A DNA stretch of 64,000 nt, taken from assembly GCA_026225275.1 (NCBI GenBank), contig JAMFSL010000016.1, positions 113,560 through 177,559 of the forward strand, in the 5' to 3' direction. The notes under the pieces were generated by a model. It was not told the origin of the DNA. It saw nothing but the letters and a program-made list of their open reading frames with translations, and did not search any database. The translations under genes and the position numbers were made by a program. The stretch comes from Puia dinghuensis (GTDB lineage Bacteria; Bacteroidota; Bacteroidia; Chitinophagales; Chitinophagaceae). Positions 38,657 to 47,719 of the stretch are shown here, in pieces (position 1 is the stretch's first letter; each line of letters starts with the position of its first letter).

Positions 38657-39229
38657 ATGCTGACGGAAGAATTAAAAGAAGTCACTGCCGATGCCCATCG
38701 GGCCGCTGAAAAAAAGTTGATCACTGTGTTAAAGAAGATGGGAACGACGACGGATTATATGAATATGCTGAACTGGCTCTATGGCTATTATGCGCCCATG
38801 GAAGCCCTCATCCGCCGGTTTCTGACGCCCGATATCCTGCCAGATATCCTCCGGCGATCCCGGGCCGAATATCTACTCTGGGACATGAATGAGACGGGTC
38901 TGCCCGAGCTGCCGCCTGACATCTGTCAGCAGTTGCCTGTCATCGACTCCTATCCGCGCGCCCTCGGCGCCCTCTACGTACTGGAGGGCAGTACCCTGGG
39001 AGGACGGATCATCGCCGGGATGATCAGCCAGGAACTGGACACCTTAAAAAGCCTATCTTTTTTCAATGGCTACGGCGCCGAGACAAACAGAATGTGGCAA
39101 TCCTTCAAAGAATTTCTCAATCGCCCTTTCCCGCTGATACAACGCCGGGAAATCATCGCGGCGGCCGAAGATACATTCATCACCTTCAAAAACTGGATAG
39201 AGAGGCATGAGCTCCAACCCCAGGTATAA
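38657..39229 (+). CDS. Biliverdin-producing heme oxygenase
   Basis: The 190-residue all-helical protein has the proximal-His region TADAHRAAEKK (His14) and the distal-helix motif YVLEGSTLGGRII, the glycine-rich kink over the heme. This matches BphO-type bacterial heme oxygenases, which open heme to biliverdin, iron and CO. BphO genes often sit beside a bacteriophytochrome. Here the neighbour 42 bases downstream is a single-domain response regulator and no phytochrome is in the window. The product might feed a photoreceptor elsewhere, or the enzyme may serve iron release. Confidence 0.88.
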   Translation: MLTEELKEVTADAHRAAEKKLITVLKKMGTTTDYMNMLNWLYGYYAPMEALIRRFLTPDILPDILRRSRAEYLLWDMNETGLPELPPDICQQLPVIDSYPRALGALYVLEGSTLGGRIIAGMISQELDTLKSLSFFNGYGAETNRMWQSFKEFLNRPFPLIQRREIIAAAEDTFITFKNWIERHELQPQV

Positions 39230-39271
39230 TTCTGTATTCACTGTTCCAGCGGTTACCCCTTAAAGATAGCT

Positions 39272-39667
39272 ATGATAAAATACAAGAAAATATTACTCGT
39301 AGACGACGACATAGACGACCGGCTGATCTTCGAAGAGATCCTTCGGGAGATGGACGACGACTCACTGCTGATCTACGCAGAGAATGGCCTTGACATGGTA
39401 TCACTGCTGGACAAAACAAAAGAAGATGAACTGCCCGATATGATCATCCTGGACCAGAACATGCCAAAAATGACCGGCAAGGATAGCCTGGTCTTCCTAA
39501 AGGAAAATCAGCGCTACCGGGATATCCCGACGATTATTTACTCCACCTATCAGGTAAAAGACTTCTATCGCGAATGCCTTCTTCTCGGCGCCCAGGATGT
39601 CGTGGCCAAACCGGATAGTCTCCAGGCCTACAGAGAAATGATCGAGCAATTCCTTACCTCCCGATGA
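39272..39667 (+). CDS. Single-domain response regulator (Rcp-like)
   Basis: The 131-residue protein is one receiver domain. The acidic pair is in LLVDDDIDD, the phospho-acceptor is Asp61 in IILDQNMP, the conserved Ser/Thr is in IIYST and the Lys is in VAKPDS. There is no output domain, as in Rcp1-type partners of phytochromes. Its place directly after the heme oxygenase gene supports a light- or heme-linked signalling role. No histidine kinase is encoded nearby. Confidence 0.92.
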   Translation: MIKYKKILLVDDDIDDRLIFEEILREMDDDSLLIYAENGLDMVSLLDKTKEDELPDMIILDQNMPKMTGKDSLVFLKENQRYRDIPTIIYSTYQVKDFYRECLLLGAQDVVAKPDSLQAYREMIEQFLTSR

Positions 39668-39769
39668 CACCCGCGCTCCCCCCCGGCAAAGTTATCTTAA
39701 GTTTATGAATGACGCACCCTGTCGCTAATCCCTTCTTTAGGCTTATATTTACCATTGATAAAACCCCTT

Positions 39770-40369
39770 ATGGTCTGGTACGAAAATGAAGTTCAACGGC
39801 TGGAAAAGGAAAGGGCGGCATTGACCTACGATCCTAAACTGCTCTTCTACGGCAGTTCCTCCATCCGGCTCTGGGAGAGCCTGGATCAGGATTTTGCCCC
39901 TTACCAGCCCGTCAACCTGGGCTTCGGTGGGTCTACCCTGGCCGCCTGTGTCTGGTTCTTCGATCGCCTCATCGCCCCCTTCCACCCGAATTCCATTATC
40001 GTCTATGCGGGCGACAACGATCTGGGCGACGGCCGGCACCCGGAAGAAGTGTTCATTTTTTTCCAGCAGCTGGTAGCCCTCACCCGTCAGCATTTCGGTA
40101 ATATCCCCCTGGCATTCATCTCCATTAAACCCAGCATCACCCGGTGGAATATCGTCGACAGTATCCGGTATACCAATAAAATTATCGAAGAAGAGATTAC
40201 CAGGCAAAGCAACAATCTGCATTTTATAAATGTCTATAATCGGATGACCGATAATTCAGGCTATCCAAAAAGAGAATTCCTGGACCCCGACGGACTCCAC
40301 ATTAACGGTAAAGGCTATGCTTTATGGAAAGAAATCATCCAGCAATATCTAGCCGCACCGACGCCATGA
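39770..40369 (+). CDS. SGNH/GDSL hydrolase
   Basis: The protein is 199 residues from ATG 39770. A TTG 15 bases upstream is possible but less likely. FYGSSSIRLWESL carries the block-I serine, VNLGFGGSTLA the block-II glycine, IVYAGDNDL the block-III asparagine and FLDPDGLHINGKGY the block-V Asp-His. All four blocks are intact. There is no signal peptide, so it acts in the cytoplasm, probably as an esterase or lysophospholipase-like enzyme. Its stop overlaps the next start (ATGA). Confidence 0.87.
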   Translation: MVWYENEVQRLEKERAALTYDPKLLFYGSSSIRLWESLDQDFAPYQPVNLGFGGSTLAACVWFFDRLIAPFHPNSIIVYAGDNDLGDGRHPEEVFIFFQQLVALTRQHFGNIPLAFISIKPSITRWNIVDSIRYTNKIIEEEITRQSNNLHFINVYNRMTDNSGYPKREFLDPDGLHINGKGYALWKEIIQQYLAAPTP

Positions 40370-41094
40370 ACAGGGAATATTATAAATGGTTCAGCCCCCA
40401 CCTGCAAAGGGACATGGAGCTGCTGATCTTCGGCCACACCGGAGATCCGGTATTATTCTTCCCCACCCGCACCGCCCGCTTTTTCGACTATGAAGACTGG
40501 GGCGTCATCGAAGCCCTCCGCCGCAAGATCGAAGCAGGCAGCATCCAGGTCTGGTGCCTGGACAGCGTGGACAGGGATAGCTTTTATTCAAAGGAAGTCC
40601 ATCCAGCCGAACGGATCCTCCGTCACTTCCAGTTCGAAAAATATATCATCGAAGAAGTACTCACCCTCGTTCAGGAAAAGAACCCGCACCCCACAGTCAT
40701 AGCCGCCGGTTGTAGCCTCGGCGCCTGGCACGCAATTAACCTCGCCTTCAAATATCCTTCTCTTTTTCATAAAGTCGTGGGGCTCAGCGGCCGCTATGAC
40801 CTTACCCTCTCGCTCGAGCACTTCGGCGACCTCTTTGACGGCTATCGGGATGAAAATATCTATTACAACACCCCCAGCCAGTACATCCTTAACTTGCACC
40901 ATCCTGATTGGATCGCCGCACTCAAAGCGCTGGAAATCATTTTTGTCGTGGGGGAAAAAGATGTTTTCCTGGAAAACAACCAGACCCTCAGCAATGCCCT
41001 CTGGGCAAAAGGCATCTGGAATGCCCTGCATCTATGGGACGGAGAATCCCACAAAGCCCGGTATTGGCGCCATATGGTGCAATTGTATCTCTGA
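40366..41094 (+). CDS. Alpha/beta hydrolase, esterase-D-like
   Basis: The protein is 242 residues from ATG 40366, which overlaps the SGNH stop in ATGA. An upstream extension inside the SGNH gene is not credible. VIAAGCSLGAWHAINLAF is the nucleophile elbow in the form GCSLG. VVGEKDVF holds the acid Asp region, and ESHKARYWRHMVQLYL holds the catalytic His region. It belongs to the putative esterase/enterochelin-esterase-like group. It is translationally coupled to the SGNH hydrolase, so both may act on one esterified compound. Confidence 0.82.
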   Translation: MNREYYKWFSPHLQRDMELLIFGHTGDPVLFFPTRTARFFDYEDWGVIEALRRKIEAGSIQVWCLDSVDRDSFYSKEVHPAERILRHFQFEKYIIEEVLTLVQEKNPHPTVIAAGCSLGAWHAINLAFKYPSLFHKVVGLSGRYDLTLSLEHFGDLFDGYRDENIYYNTPSQYILNLHHPDWIAALKALEIIFVVGEKDVFLENNQTLSNALWAKGIWNALHLWDGESHKARYWRHMVQLYL

Positions 41095-41129
41095 GTTGCA
41101 TCCCTTCCCCGCCCTCGGTCGCCGAAGCT

Positions 41130-42056
41130 TCAGCGTAGGCGACTCACCTCCACTGTCCAATCCCCACCGCTTGCTATATGGTTGGCCGCCGCAAAATCAC
41201 CCTGGTTCAACGCAAAAGATAATTGTAACAGACTGTTCAGATACGCTAGCGGCTTACCTACCCCGACGGACCCGAAAGTAGCCGTATAAGGCATCTCACC
41301 CCGATACGCTTCCTTCCCCTGGCGCATGATCTTCACCTGCAGCATATCCCCGAAAGACAACCCCAACCGTTGGAACATTTCAGCAGGAATATTCGTCCAG
41401 ACATTTCCATATTGCACATCCAGCACCGGGACGGTACCCTTGATGACGCCATCCGCCATTACCGCCTTCTGATAAGGGATCGATACAACCTCCTGCCTCG
41501 GCAACATCGGCCCCACCTGTTCGAACCTGATCACCCCCGCCGCCAGCCGGGCTGCCGTATAGGAATATACATCCCGGCCATGAAAAGTATAGGAGTTCCG
41601 CGATTCCGGCCGCCGGTTGATGGACTCGTCGATCTCCCTGATGGAATCGATACCCAATGACTCGGCCACCAGTGTCAATGTCCCGTTATCGGGCGTCACG
41701 ATATACTCACCTGTCCTGGTCTTCAGCACTACCGATTTTCGCTCGGTCCCGACCCCGGGGTCTACTACTGACACAAACACTGTCCCGGCCGGCCAGTAGG
41801 GCACGGTCTGCTGCAGGCGGTAAGCAGCCTCCCAGATATTGTAAGCCGGTATCTCATGCGTGAGATCGAATAATTTCAATGCAGGAGATACCCCCATCGC
41901 CACCCCCTTCATCTCGGACACCGCACCGTCCTTTAACCCGAAATCGGACTGATACACAACGATCCCATTCTGCGCCCGGGACAGCCATGGCGCCAGCACG
42001 ACCAGTAACAATAACATTCCTGCCCGAATACAGTTATCCGGAAATTGCATTTTCAT
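41130..42056 (-). CDS. Exported SAM hydrolase/SAM hydroxide adenosyltransferase family protein
   Basis: The protein is about 308 residues from ATG 42056; ATG 42050 is an alternative. A hydrophobic N-terminal helix (AGMLLLLVVLAPWLSRAQ) looks like a signal peptide. The body has VVYQSDFGLKDGAVSEMKG, DLTHEIPAYNI, VVDPGVGTERKSVVLKT and IVTPDNGTLT. These are the motifs of the DUF62/fluorinase-fold family that splits S-adenosylmethionine with water. The C-terminal domain has LSFALNQGDFA. An exported member is odd, because SAM is a cytoplasmic compound. Confidence 0.85.
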   Translation of the reverse strand: MKMQFPDNCIRAGMLLLLVVLAPWLSRAQNGIVVYQSDFGLKDGAVSEMKGVAMGVSPALKLFDLTHEIPAYNIWEAAYRLQQTVPYWPAGTVFVSVVDPGVGTERKSVVLKTRTGEYIVTPDNGTLTLVAESLGIDSIREIDESINRRPESRNSYTFHGRDVYSYTAARLAAGVIRFEQVGPMLPRQEVVSIPYQKAVMADGVIKGTVPVLDVQYGNVWTNIPAEMFQRLGLSFGDMLQVKIMRQGKEAYRGEMPYTATFGSVGVGKPLAYLNSLLQLSFALNQGDFAAANHIASGGDWTVEVSRLR

Positions 42057-42087
42057 AAACAACCCTTTTTAATTGTCTAATGCAATG

Positions 42088-42783
42088 CTATAACTCGAAA
42101 GCCGTAAAACAATAATTATTTGCCGCCCCGATCAGTTTGGGCGAAAACCAGGTGTAAGCTTTGAGAAAATCATGAAATGCCCTGAATTCATGTTGATTGG
42201 AGGAAAATTCATCGAACATCAGGATGTCACCCTTTTTCAGGTAAGGCGCCAGCATCGTCAGCACGAACAAGGTCGAACTATATAGATCGGCATCCAAAAA
42301 AATCACCTTTTGACGGTTGTCTTCGAAAGTCTTTAGGAAAGGGCCCAGCGTATCCTGAAAAAATCCTTGTATGAACTGGCCCCTGGAATCCCGGAGAGCC
42401 GGCACCCGCCCATGCTGGGTAAAGGCACCCACCTTATTACCACTCCATTCCTCGGGCAACCCTTCAAAGGTATCGAACCCGTAAAATCTGGATTCAGAAT
42501 TCTGTTGCTGCTTCATCCACCAATGAAAGGTCTCACCGTCGAATACGCCAAATTCCATATAATTAATGGGCTTATCCCCAACATGCTTGATCACAAACTC
42601 AAAAAGTCCAAAACGCAACGTATACTCCCGCTTGATCGGAAAATCATTATAGGCAATATCTTTATTCTCATGCATCCAGTCCGCAAACTGAACAAAACCG
42701 ACCAATTTCTTCATGTTCTTCATAAACGGTCGCGCCATCTTATACGCGCCTGTACGTATCAGGGAATTTTTAAATTGTTGCAT
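42088..42783 (-). CDS. TylF/macrocin-O-methyltransferase-like SAM-dependent methyltransferase
   Basis: The 231-residue protein has [15 protein letters not shown] (SAM-binding motif I), [14 protein letters not shown] and [17 protein letters not shown], followed by [11 protein letters not shown]. These are typical of the TylF/MycF family that methylates sugars in natural products and glycans. It lies 31 bases upstream of the SAM-hydrolase-family gene on the same strand. The sugar is unknown; a role in polysaccharide decoration is possible. Confidence 0.85.
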   Translation of the reverse strand: MQQFKNSLIRTGAYKMARPFMKNMKKLVGFVQFADWMHENKDIAYNDFPIKREYTLRFGLFEFVIKHVGDKPINYMEFGVFDGETFHWWMKQQQNSESRFYGFDTFEGLPEEWSGNKVGAFTQHGRVPALRDSRGQFIQGFFQDTLGPFLKTFEDNRQKVIFLDADLYSSTLFVLTMLAPYLKKGDILMFDEFSSNQHEFRAFHDFLKAYTWFSPKLIGAANNYCFTAFEL

Positions 42784-42815
42784 ATAAGGTCAATTGGTAT
42801 CAAATATCCGACCAA

Positions 42816-42844
42816 ATTTCTGTATGCCCAAACCCTTATATTTG
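42816..42844 (+). promoter_or_regulatory. Candidate promoter of the VOC gene
   Basis: TATATTTG (42837-42844) fits the TAnnTTTG -7 element. A weak TTTC lies 17 bases upstream in place of the TTTG -33 element. The ATG of the VOC gene follows 19 bases downstream. Confidence 0.4.
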
Positions 42845-42863
42845 CCTGATCAATCGCCTGAAA

Positions 42864-43295
42864 ATGATGAAAAAGCTCACCCCCTTCCACGTCGCTGTTC
42901 CCGTTTACGATCTGCAGGAGACCCGATCATTCTACCGTGACGTCCTGGGCTGCGAAGAAGGACGCAGCTCCGACCAGTGGGTGGACTTCGACCTGTTCGG
43001 CCACCAGTTCGTCATTCACCTCAAACCCCGTCCCAAAGCTGAAGAAGCCCTTCACTCTAACCCGGTGGACGGTCATGAGGTCCCCGTTCCCCACTATGGG
43101 GTCGTCCTGGAATGGGATCAGTGGCATGACCTGGAAAAACGACTGAAAGCCCGCGCTATCCCATTCATCATCGAACCCTATATCCGCTTCAAAGGACTAC
43201 CCGGCGAACAAGCTACCATGTTCTTCCTCGACCCCTCCGGCAACGCACTTGAATTCAAAGCCTTCCAGGATATCTCCCAGCTATTCGCTAAATAA
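42864..43295 (+). CDS. VOC family protein (glyoxalase/dioxygenase-like)
   Basis: The 143-residue protein has two beta-alpha-beta-beta-beta halves. [23 protein letters not shown] begins the first and carries the metal-binding His in [17 protein letters not shown] and the C-terminal [15 protein letters not shown] (Glu ligand) complete the VOC pattern. These proteins bind a divalent metal; the reaction cannot be told. It is divergent from the TylF-like gene. Confidence 0.85.
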   Translation: MMKKLTPFHVAVPVYDLQETRSFYRDVLGCEEGRSSDQWVDFDLFGHQFVIHLKPRPKAEEALHSNPVDGHEVPVPHYGVVLEWDQWHDLEKRLKARAIPFIIEPYIRFKGLPGEQATMFFLDPSGNALEFKAFQDISQLFAK

Positions 43296-43387
43296 CCCCG
43301 CGCCGCCTGTCCCCTTACCGCTGACCAATATATTTGACCAGCGATCCCCGCTTTTTCTTAGCTGGCGGAAAAGCCGCACCTGTCCTC

Positions 43388-43416
43388 TTGGCTTTCAGTC
43401 GCTTAACGTATCTTTC
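43388..43416 (+). promoter_or_regulatory. Candidate promoter of the tricorn-like protease gene
   Basis: TATCTTTC (43409-43416) differs from TAnnTTTG by one base. TTG (43388-43390) lies 18 bases upstream. The ATG is 27 bases downstream. Confidence 0.35.
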
Positions 43417-43443
43417 ATGTATTAATTAGCCAAAACCAATTAC

Positions 43444-46400
43444 ATGCGCAAAACACTGTTAACCTTGCTCACCTTCATCTGTACCCTGTCCATTTCCAGG
43501 GCCCAGATCAACGCCGCCTTATTCCGCTTCCCCGACGTCTCTGCCACCCAGATCGTCTTTACATACGCCAATGACCTTTGGGTCGTATCCAAAGAAGGAG
43601 GCATAGCCACCCATCTCAGCTCACCATCCGGCGTGGAATCCTTTCCTAAATTCTCACCCAACGGTAAGACGATCGCCTATACCGCCGATTATGATGGCAG
43701 CAATTCCATTTACGCTATCCCCACCGCCGGCGGCATCCCCACCCGGCTCACCTGGTATGGATCACCCGAACGCGTAGCCGACTGGTACCCCGACGGAAAA
43801 AATATTCTCTTTGCCTCCAGCCGCGCCAGCGGACGCGAACGATTCGACCAGTTCTTCAAATTGGCCGCCACCGGCGGTGTGCCGCAACAGCTGCCGCTGC
43901 CCTATGCCGAATATGGCACCCTGTCGCCCGACGCAGGCCAGGTCGCCTTCACCTACAAATCTCAGGTAGCCCGTAACTGGAAACGTTACCATGGCGGCTG
44001 GAATGGCCAGATCCATCTTTTTAACCTGAGCAGCTACGCAGACGAAAATATCTCTGCAGCAGATGCCGACGACGAATTACCCATGTGGCATGACAATAGT
44101 GTCTTCTTCCTGTCCGACCGCGGTGAAGACAAGCGGGCAAACCTCTGGGAATATGATATCGCTACGAAAAAATTCACTGAACTTACCCATTTTACAGACT
44201 ACGATGCCCACTATGCCTCGAAAGGTCCGAACGATATCGTATTCGAACAGGGCGGCCATCTCTGGCTCTACACCTTTACTACTCACCAGGCACACCAGGT
44301 CAACGTACAGGTCATCTCCGACGAAACAGCTTTGCGTCCCACCCTGCAGCCGGTGGAAAAATTAATCTCCAACGCCTTTATCGCTCCCGACGGTAAACGC
44401 GTCCTCTTCGAAGCGCGCGGGGATATCTTCTCCGTACCTGCGGAGGACGGTCCGGTAACAGATCTGACCCGGACTTCCGGCGTGGCTGAACGTTTTCCCG
44501 CCTGGTCGCCCGACGGAAAATACCTCGCTTACTGGAGCGACCGCTCCGGCGAATACGAACTCATGCTCCGCGAAGCTGGAAAAGAGAGCGCCGAAAAACA
44601 AGTCACTTCCTACGGCGCAGGCTTCCGTTATAACCTTTATTGGTCCCCGGATAGTAAGAAACTCGCCTTCATCGACAAAGCAGGTAAGATCTACATCTAC
44701 GATCGCATCAGCGGCCAGACTGCCCAGGTAGACCAGGCCCTTCGTTATACAGAAGGCAATCTGCAGGGCTTTACAGCCAGCTGGTCCCCGGACAGCCGCT
44801 GGCTGTCCTATGACCGCGACATGGTCAACAATCATCGCGCGATATTCATCTATGATGCGACGGAAAAACAATTGCATCCCGTAACCTCCGGCTATTATAG
44901 TTGCGCCAACCCGGTATTCGACGCATCCGGCAAATACCTCTACGTGACGACGAGCCAGTCTTTCAACCCGCTGTACAGCGACCTCGACAATACCTTCATC
45001 TACCCCAATTCTACCCGGTTGGCGGTCATCGTCCTGAAAAAACACACGCAATCCCCGTTGTATCCCAAGGACGACACAGTAGCCATTCAAAAAGAAGAGG
45101 ACAGCGCACCCGCCATGGCAGCAGCCGACAAGAAGGCCAAACCGCCTGTAACACCTGCTCCTTCAAAACCCGCTATCCCCGCAGTCGCCATCGACTTCGA
45201 CGGACTGGAATCCCGGCTGATACTGCTGCCGTCTGAACCAGGCAACTATAACAATCTCACGGCCGCCGACGGCAAACTGATCTATCTGCAGCAATCGAAC
45301 ACCGGCTCCGAAGAAAGAACTCAGGCCCTTAAATTCTTCGACCTCGACAAACGCAAATCAAAGACGATACTCGCTGAAGTCGACGGCTATCAGCTGGCAG
45401 CCGACGGCAAACATATCCTGGCAACAAAAGACGGTTCCTTTTCTATCGTCGCCGCCGATGAAGGACAAAAAATGGACAAAAAGCTCCGCACGGCCGAAAT
45501 GCAGATGTGGGTCAACCCGCGCGAAGAATGGCATCAGATCCTCGTCGATGCCTGGCGCCTTGAAAGAGACTATTTCTACGATCCTGCTATGCATGGCGTA
45601 GATTGGAAAAAAGTAGAAGAACAATACCTGAAGATATTGGAAGGCGCCAGCAATCGCGAAGAACTCGATTGGATCATCGGCGAAATGATTGGCGAACTTA
45701 GTTCGTCCCACACCTACCACAACGGAGGAGTGACAGAACCCACCAGACACGTTTCTACAGGCTATCTTGGCGTCGACTGGGTAGCCGACGGCGACTATTA
45801 CAAGATCGGCAAGATCATCAGAGGCGCTTCCTGGGATGCTGAAACAAGGTCCCCGCTCGATCTCCCCGGCGTACCTGTGAAAGAAGGGGACTATATTCTC
45901 GCCGTCAATGGTATTCCGCTGACGACGAAGACTGAGCCATATGCCCCCTTCGTTAACCTTAGCAACCGCCCTGTCGAGCTGACTTACAGCAGCACCCCCT
46001 CCCTCTCCGGAGCAAAGACCGTCGTCGTAGTGACACTCAGTGATGAATCCCATCTTCGCAACCTTGCCTGGGTGGAAGAAAACCGTAAGATGGTAGAAGC
46101 AGGCACCAATGGCCAGGTCGGCTATATCTACGTCCGCAGTACTGGCATCGATGGTCAGGACGACCTCATCCGACAGTTCACCGCTCAGCTGGATAAGAAG
46201 GCACTCGTTATCGACGAACGATTCAACAGTGGCGGCCAGATCCCTGACCGCTTTATCGAGCTGCTCAACCGCAAAGCACTGGCCTTCTGGGCGACCCGCG
46301 ACGGAATAGGCTTCAGCTCACCACCCTTCGCCAACTTCGGACCAAAAGTCATGCTGATCAATGGCTGGAGCGGTTCGGGCGGCGACGCTTTCCCCGACTT

Positions 46401-46710
46401 CTTCCGCAAGACGGGCCTCGGGCCCCTCATAGGTACCCGCACCTGGGGCGGCCTCATCGGTATCAGCGGCGTACCGGGACTCATCGACGGCGGTTCTATC
46501 ACAGTTCCTACCTTCCGCATGTATAACCCCGACGGTACCTGGTTCAAGGAAGGCCACGGCGTAGATCCCGATATCGCCGTCCCCGAAAACCTCACCGCCT
46601 CCGCCCATGGCAAAGATGCCCAGCTCGAACGGGCCATCTCCGAGATCAATGAATTAATGAAACAAAAAGGATTTACTCAGCCCGCTCGCCCGGCGGCAGA
46701 GATCCGCTGA
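43444..46710 (+). CDS. Secreted tricorn-like S41 protease
   Basis: The 1088-residue protein has a signal peptide (MRKTLLTLLTFICTLSISRA). Two beta-propeller regions follow, rich in PD40-type repeats such as FPKFSPNGKTIAYTAD, FPAWSPDGKYLAYWSD and TASWSPDSRWLSYD. A Pro/Ala-rich linker lies at about residues 555-580. The C-terminal half has a helical bundle, a PDZ-like domain (GVPVKEGDYILAVNG) and an S41 core with GYIYVR, the DERFNSGGQIPD loop and NGWSGSGGDAFPDFF, where the serine near residue 978 is the probable nucleophile. The C-terminus is plain, with no sorting domain. It would degrade oligopeptides outside the cytoplasm. Confidence 0.93.
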   Translation: MRKTLLTLLTFICTLSISRAQINAALFRFPDVSATQIVFTYANDLWVVSKEGGIATHLSSPSGVESFPKFSPNGKTIAYTADYDGSNSIYAIPTAGGIPTRLTWYGSPERVADWYPDGKNILFASSRASGRERFDQFFKLAATGGVPQQLPLPYAEYGTLSPDAGQVAFTYKSQVARNWKRYHGGWNGQIHLFNLSSYADENISAADADDELPMWHDNSVFFLSDRGEDKRANLWEYDIATKKFTELTHFTDYDAHYASKGPNDIVFEQGGHLWLYTFTTHQAHQVNVQVISDETALRPTLQPVEKLISNAFIAPDGKRVLFEARGDIFSVPAEDGPVTDLTRTSGVAERFPAWSPDGKYLAYWSDRSGEYELMLREAGKESAEKQVTSYGAGFRYNLYWSPDSKKLAFIDKAGKIYIYDRISGQTAQVDQALRYTEGNLQGFTASWSPDSRWLSYDRDMVNNHRAIFIYDATEKQLHPVTSGYYSCANPVFDASGKYLYVTTSQSFNPLYSDLDNTFIYPNSTRLAVIVLKKHTQSPLYPKDDTVAIQKEEDSAPAMAAADKKAKPPVTPAPSKPAIPAVAIDFDGLESRLILLPSEPGNYNNLTAADGKLIYLQQSNTGSEERTQALKFFDLDKRKSKTILAEVDGYQLAADGKHILATKDGSFSIVAADEGQKMDKKLRTAEMQMWVNPREEWHQILVDAWRLERDYFYDPAMHGVDWKKVEEQYLKILEGASNREELDWIIGEMIGELSSSHTYHNGGVTEPTRHVSTGYLGVDWVADGDYYKIGKIIRGASWDAETRSPLDLPGVPVKEGDYILAVNGIPLTTKTEPYAPFVNLSNRPVELTYSSTPSLSGAKTVVVVTLSDESHLRNLAWVEENRKMVEAGTNGQVGYIYVRSTGIDGQDDLIRQFTAQLDKKALVIDERFNSGGQIPDRFIELLNRKALAFWATRDGIGFSSPPFANFGPKVMLINGWSGSGGDAFPDFFRKTGLGPLIGTRTWGGLIGISGVPGLIDGGSITVPTFRMYNPDGTWFKEGHGVDPDIAVPENLTASAHGKDAQLERAISEINELMKQKGFTQPARPAAEIR

Positions 46711-46722
46711 CAGGGAAAAACA

Positions 46723-47667
46723 TCAGCCGTGTAACCGTGCAAACAGCTTATCGATCTTTTGATGTAAGTACAGCATGGGTACACGGCGCTTTCCCGCCAT
46801 CAGCAGCCGACGGATTTCTTCACTGCATTCCCGGAATAGTGCGTCGTCGGGCATCTCCCGGCTGGCCCTCTCCGTAACCTCCAGTGCAAAGCCATATTGC
46901 TGTTCCAGCAAGGCAAAGACGATCAGTAATAGGTACGCCCGGGTATTAAGCCCCCCTGCCTTTCGCAGATAGCTGAGCTCCGCCCAACCCGGCGTGGTGC
47001 GCATGATCCTACGGGCAATATAAGATTTCAGCCCCGCGACATGTTTGGCGTCCAACCGCTGAACCCCCTGGACTTTCATCGAAGACAACCAGAAACCATC
47101 CTCCTCCAGCTGCTGCAAGATGGCAACCAGCTTGTCCTCTCCCTTATAGGCATCCAGTATCCCCGGTTCGAACTCAGCCGCCAATACGCCAGCCCGGACA
47201 GCAGCCGAAAGACTATTCCACAAGCGCAGATCAATGCCCTGCGCATCACTCTTAAACCAGTCGATATAATCAATATTCGCCTGCCGTAGCGATTCCGTCA
47301 GGGTGATCGCCGGCAATCGCAACTTCTTTTCGACCGCAAATAACCCGCTATGAACCCAGGGTTTTAACTGGTCCTGGTCCGGTTCGAGCATGCTGGAACA
47401 GAAAGGTGAAGCTGTCAGATAGAAGTCCGTGTATTCCATAGGTTCCGCCGTCACAATCCTGTTGAACGTGATCAACTTTTTATAAGTCTTATTCGTCTGC
47501 TCTGTCACATGGAACTCCCGATCATCGGCGTCGAAAGCCAGGCAAATACTATAATCAGCGATCGCCTTCCATTTGGTATTGATCTCACCAGATGCCCCTA
47601 TATCTACCAGTACGGGAGGGCGATCTGCAAAATGTACGGACTGTAAGATTTTCTGTATAATTTTCAT
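46723..47667 (-). CDS. FkbM-like methyltransferase family protein
   Basis: The protein is 314 residues from ATG 47667; an upstream TTG extension is less likely. PPVLVDIGASGEINTKW is SAM motif I. CLAFDADDREF is motif II. YIDWFKSDAQGIDLRLW is the usual FkbM KIDxQGxE-like block. The rest, including the C-terminal ~110 residues, is helical and not recognised. The family methylates sugars or small metabolites. It ends facing the tricorn-like gene across a 12-base gap. Confidence 0.72.
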   Translation of the reverse strand: MKIIQKILQSVHFADRPPVLVDIGASGEINTKWKAIADYSICLAFDADDREFHVTEQTNKTYKKLITFNRIVTAEPMEYTDFYLTASPFCSSMLEPDQDQLKPWVHSGLFAVEKKLRLPAITLTESLRQANIDYIDWFKSDAQGIDLRLWNSLSAAVRAGVLAAEFEPGILDAYKGEDKLVAILQQLEEDGFWLSSMKVQGVQRLDAKHVAGLKSYIARRIMRTTPGWAELSYLRKAGGLNTRAYLLLIVFALLEQQYGFALEVTERASREMPDDALFRECSEEIRRLLMAGKRRVPMLYLHQKIDKLFARLHG

Positions 47668-47719
47668 AAACAGTTGTTTAGGGGGTGTAATTGTGTGGAA
47701 ATTATAGAAAAAAAAGTAA

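Noticed and set aside
44362..46053. Long antisense open frames inside the tricorn-like gene
   Set aside because: They are shadows caused by codon bias in a GC-richer gene, and the sense frame has clear PD40, PDZ and S41 motifs.
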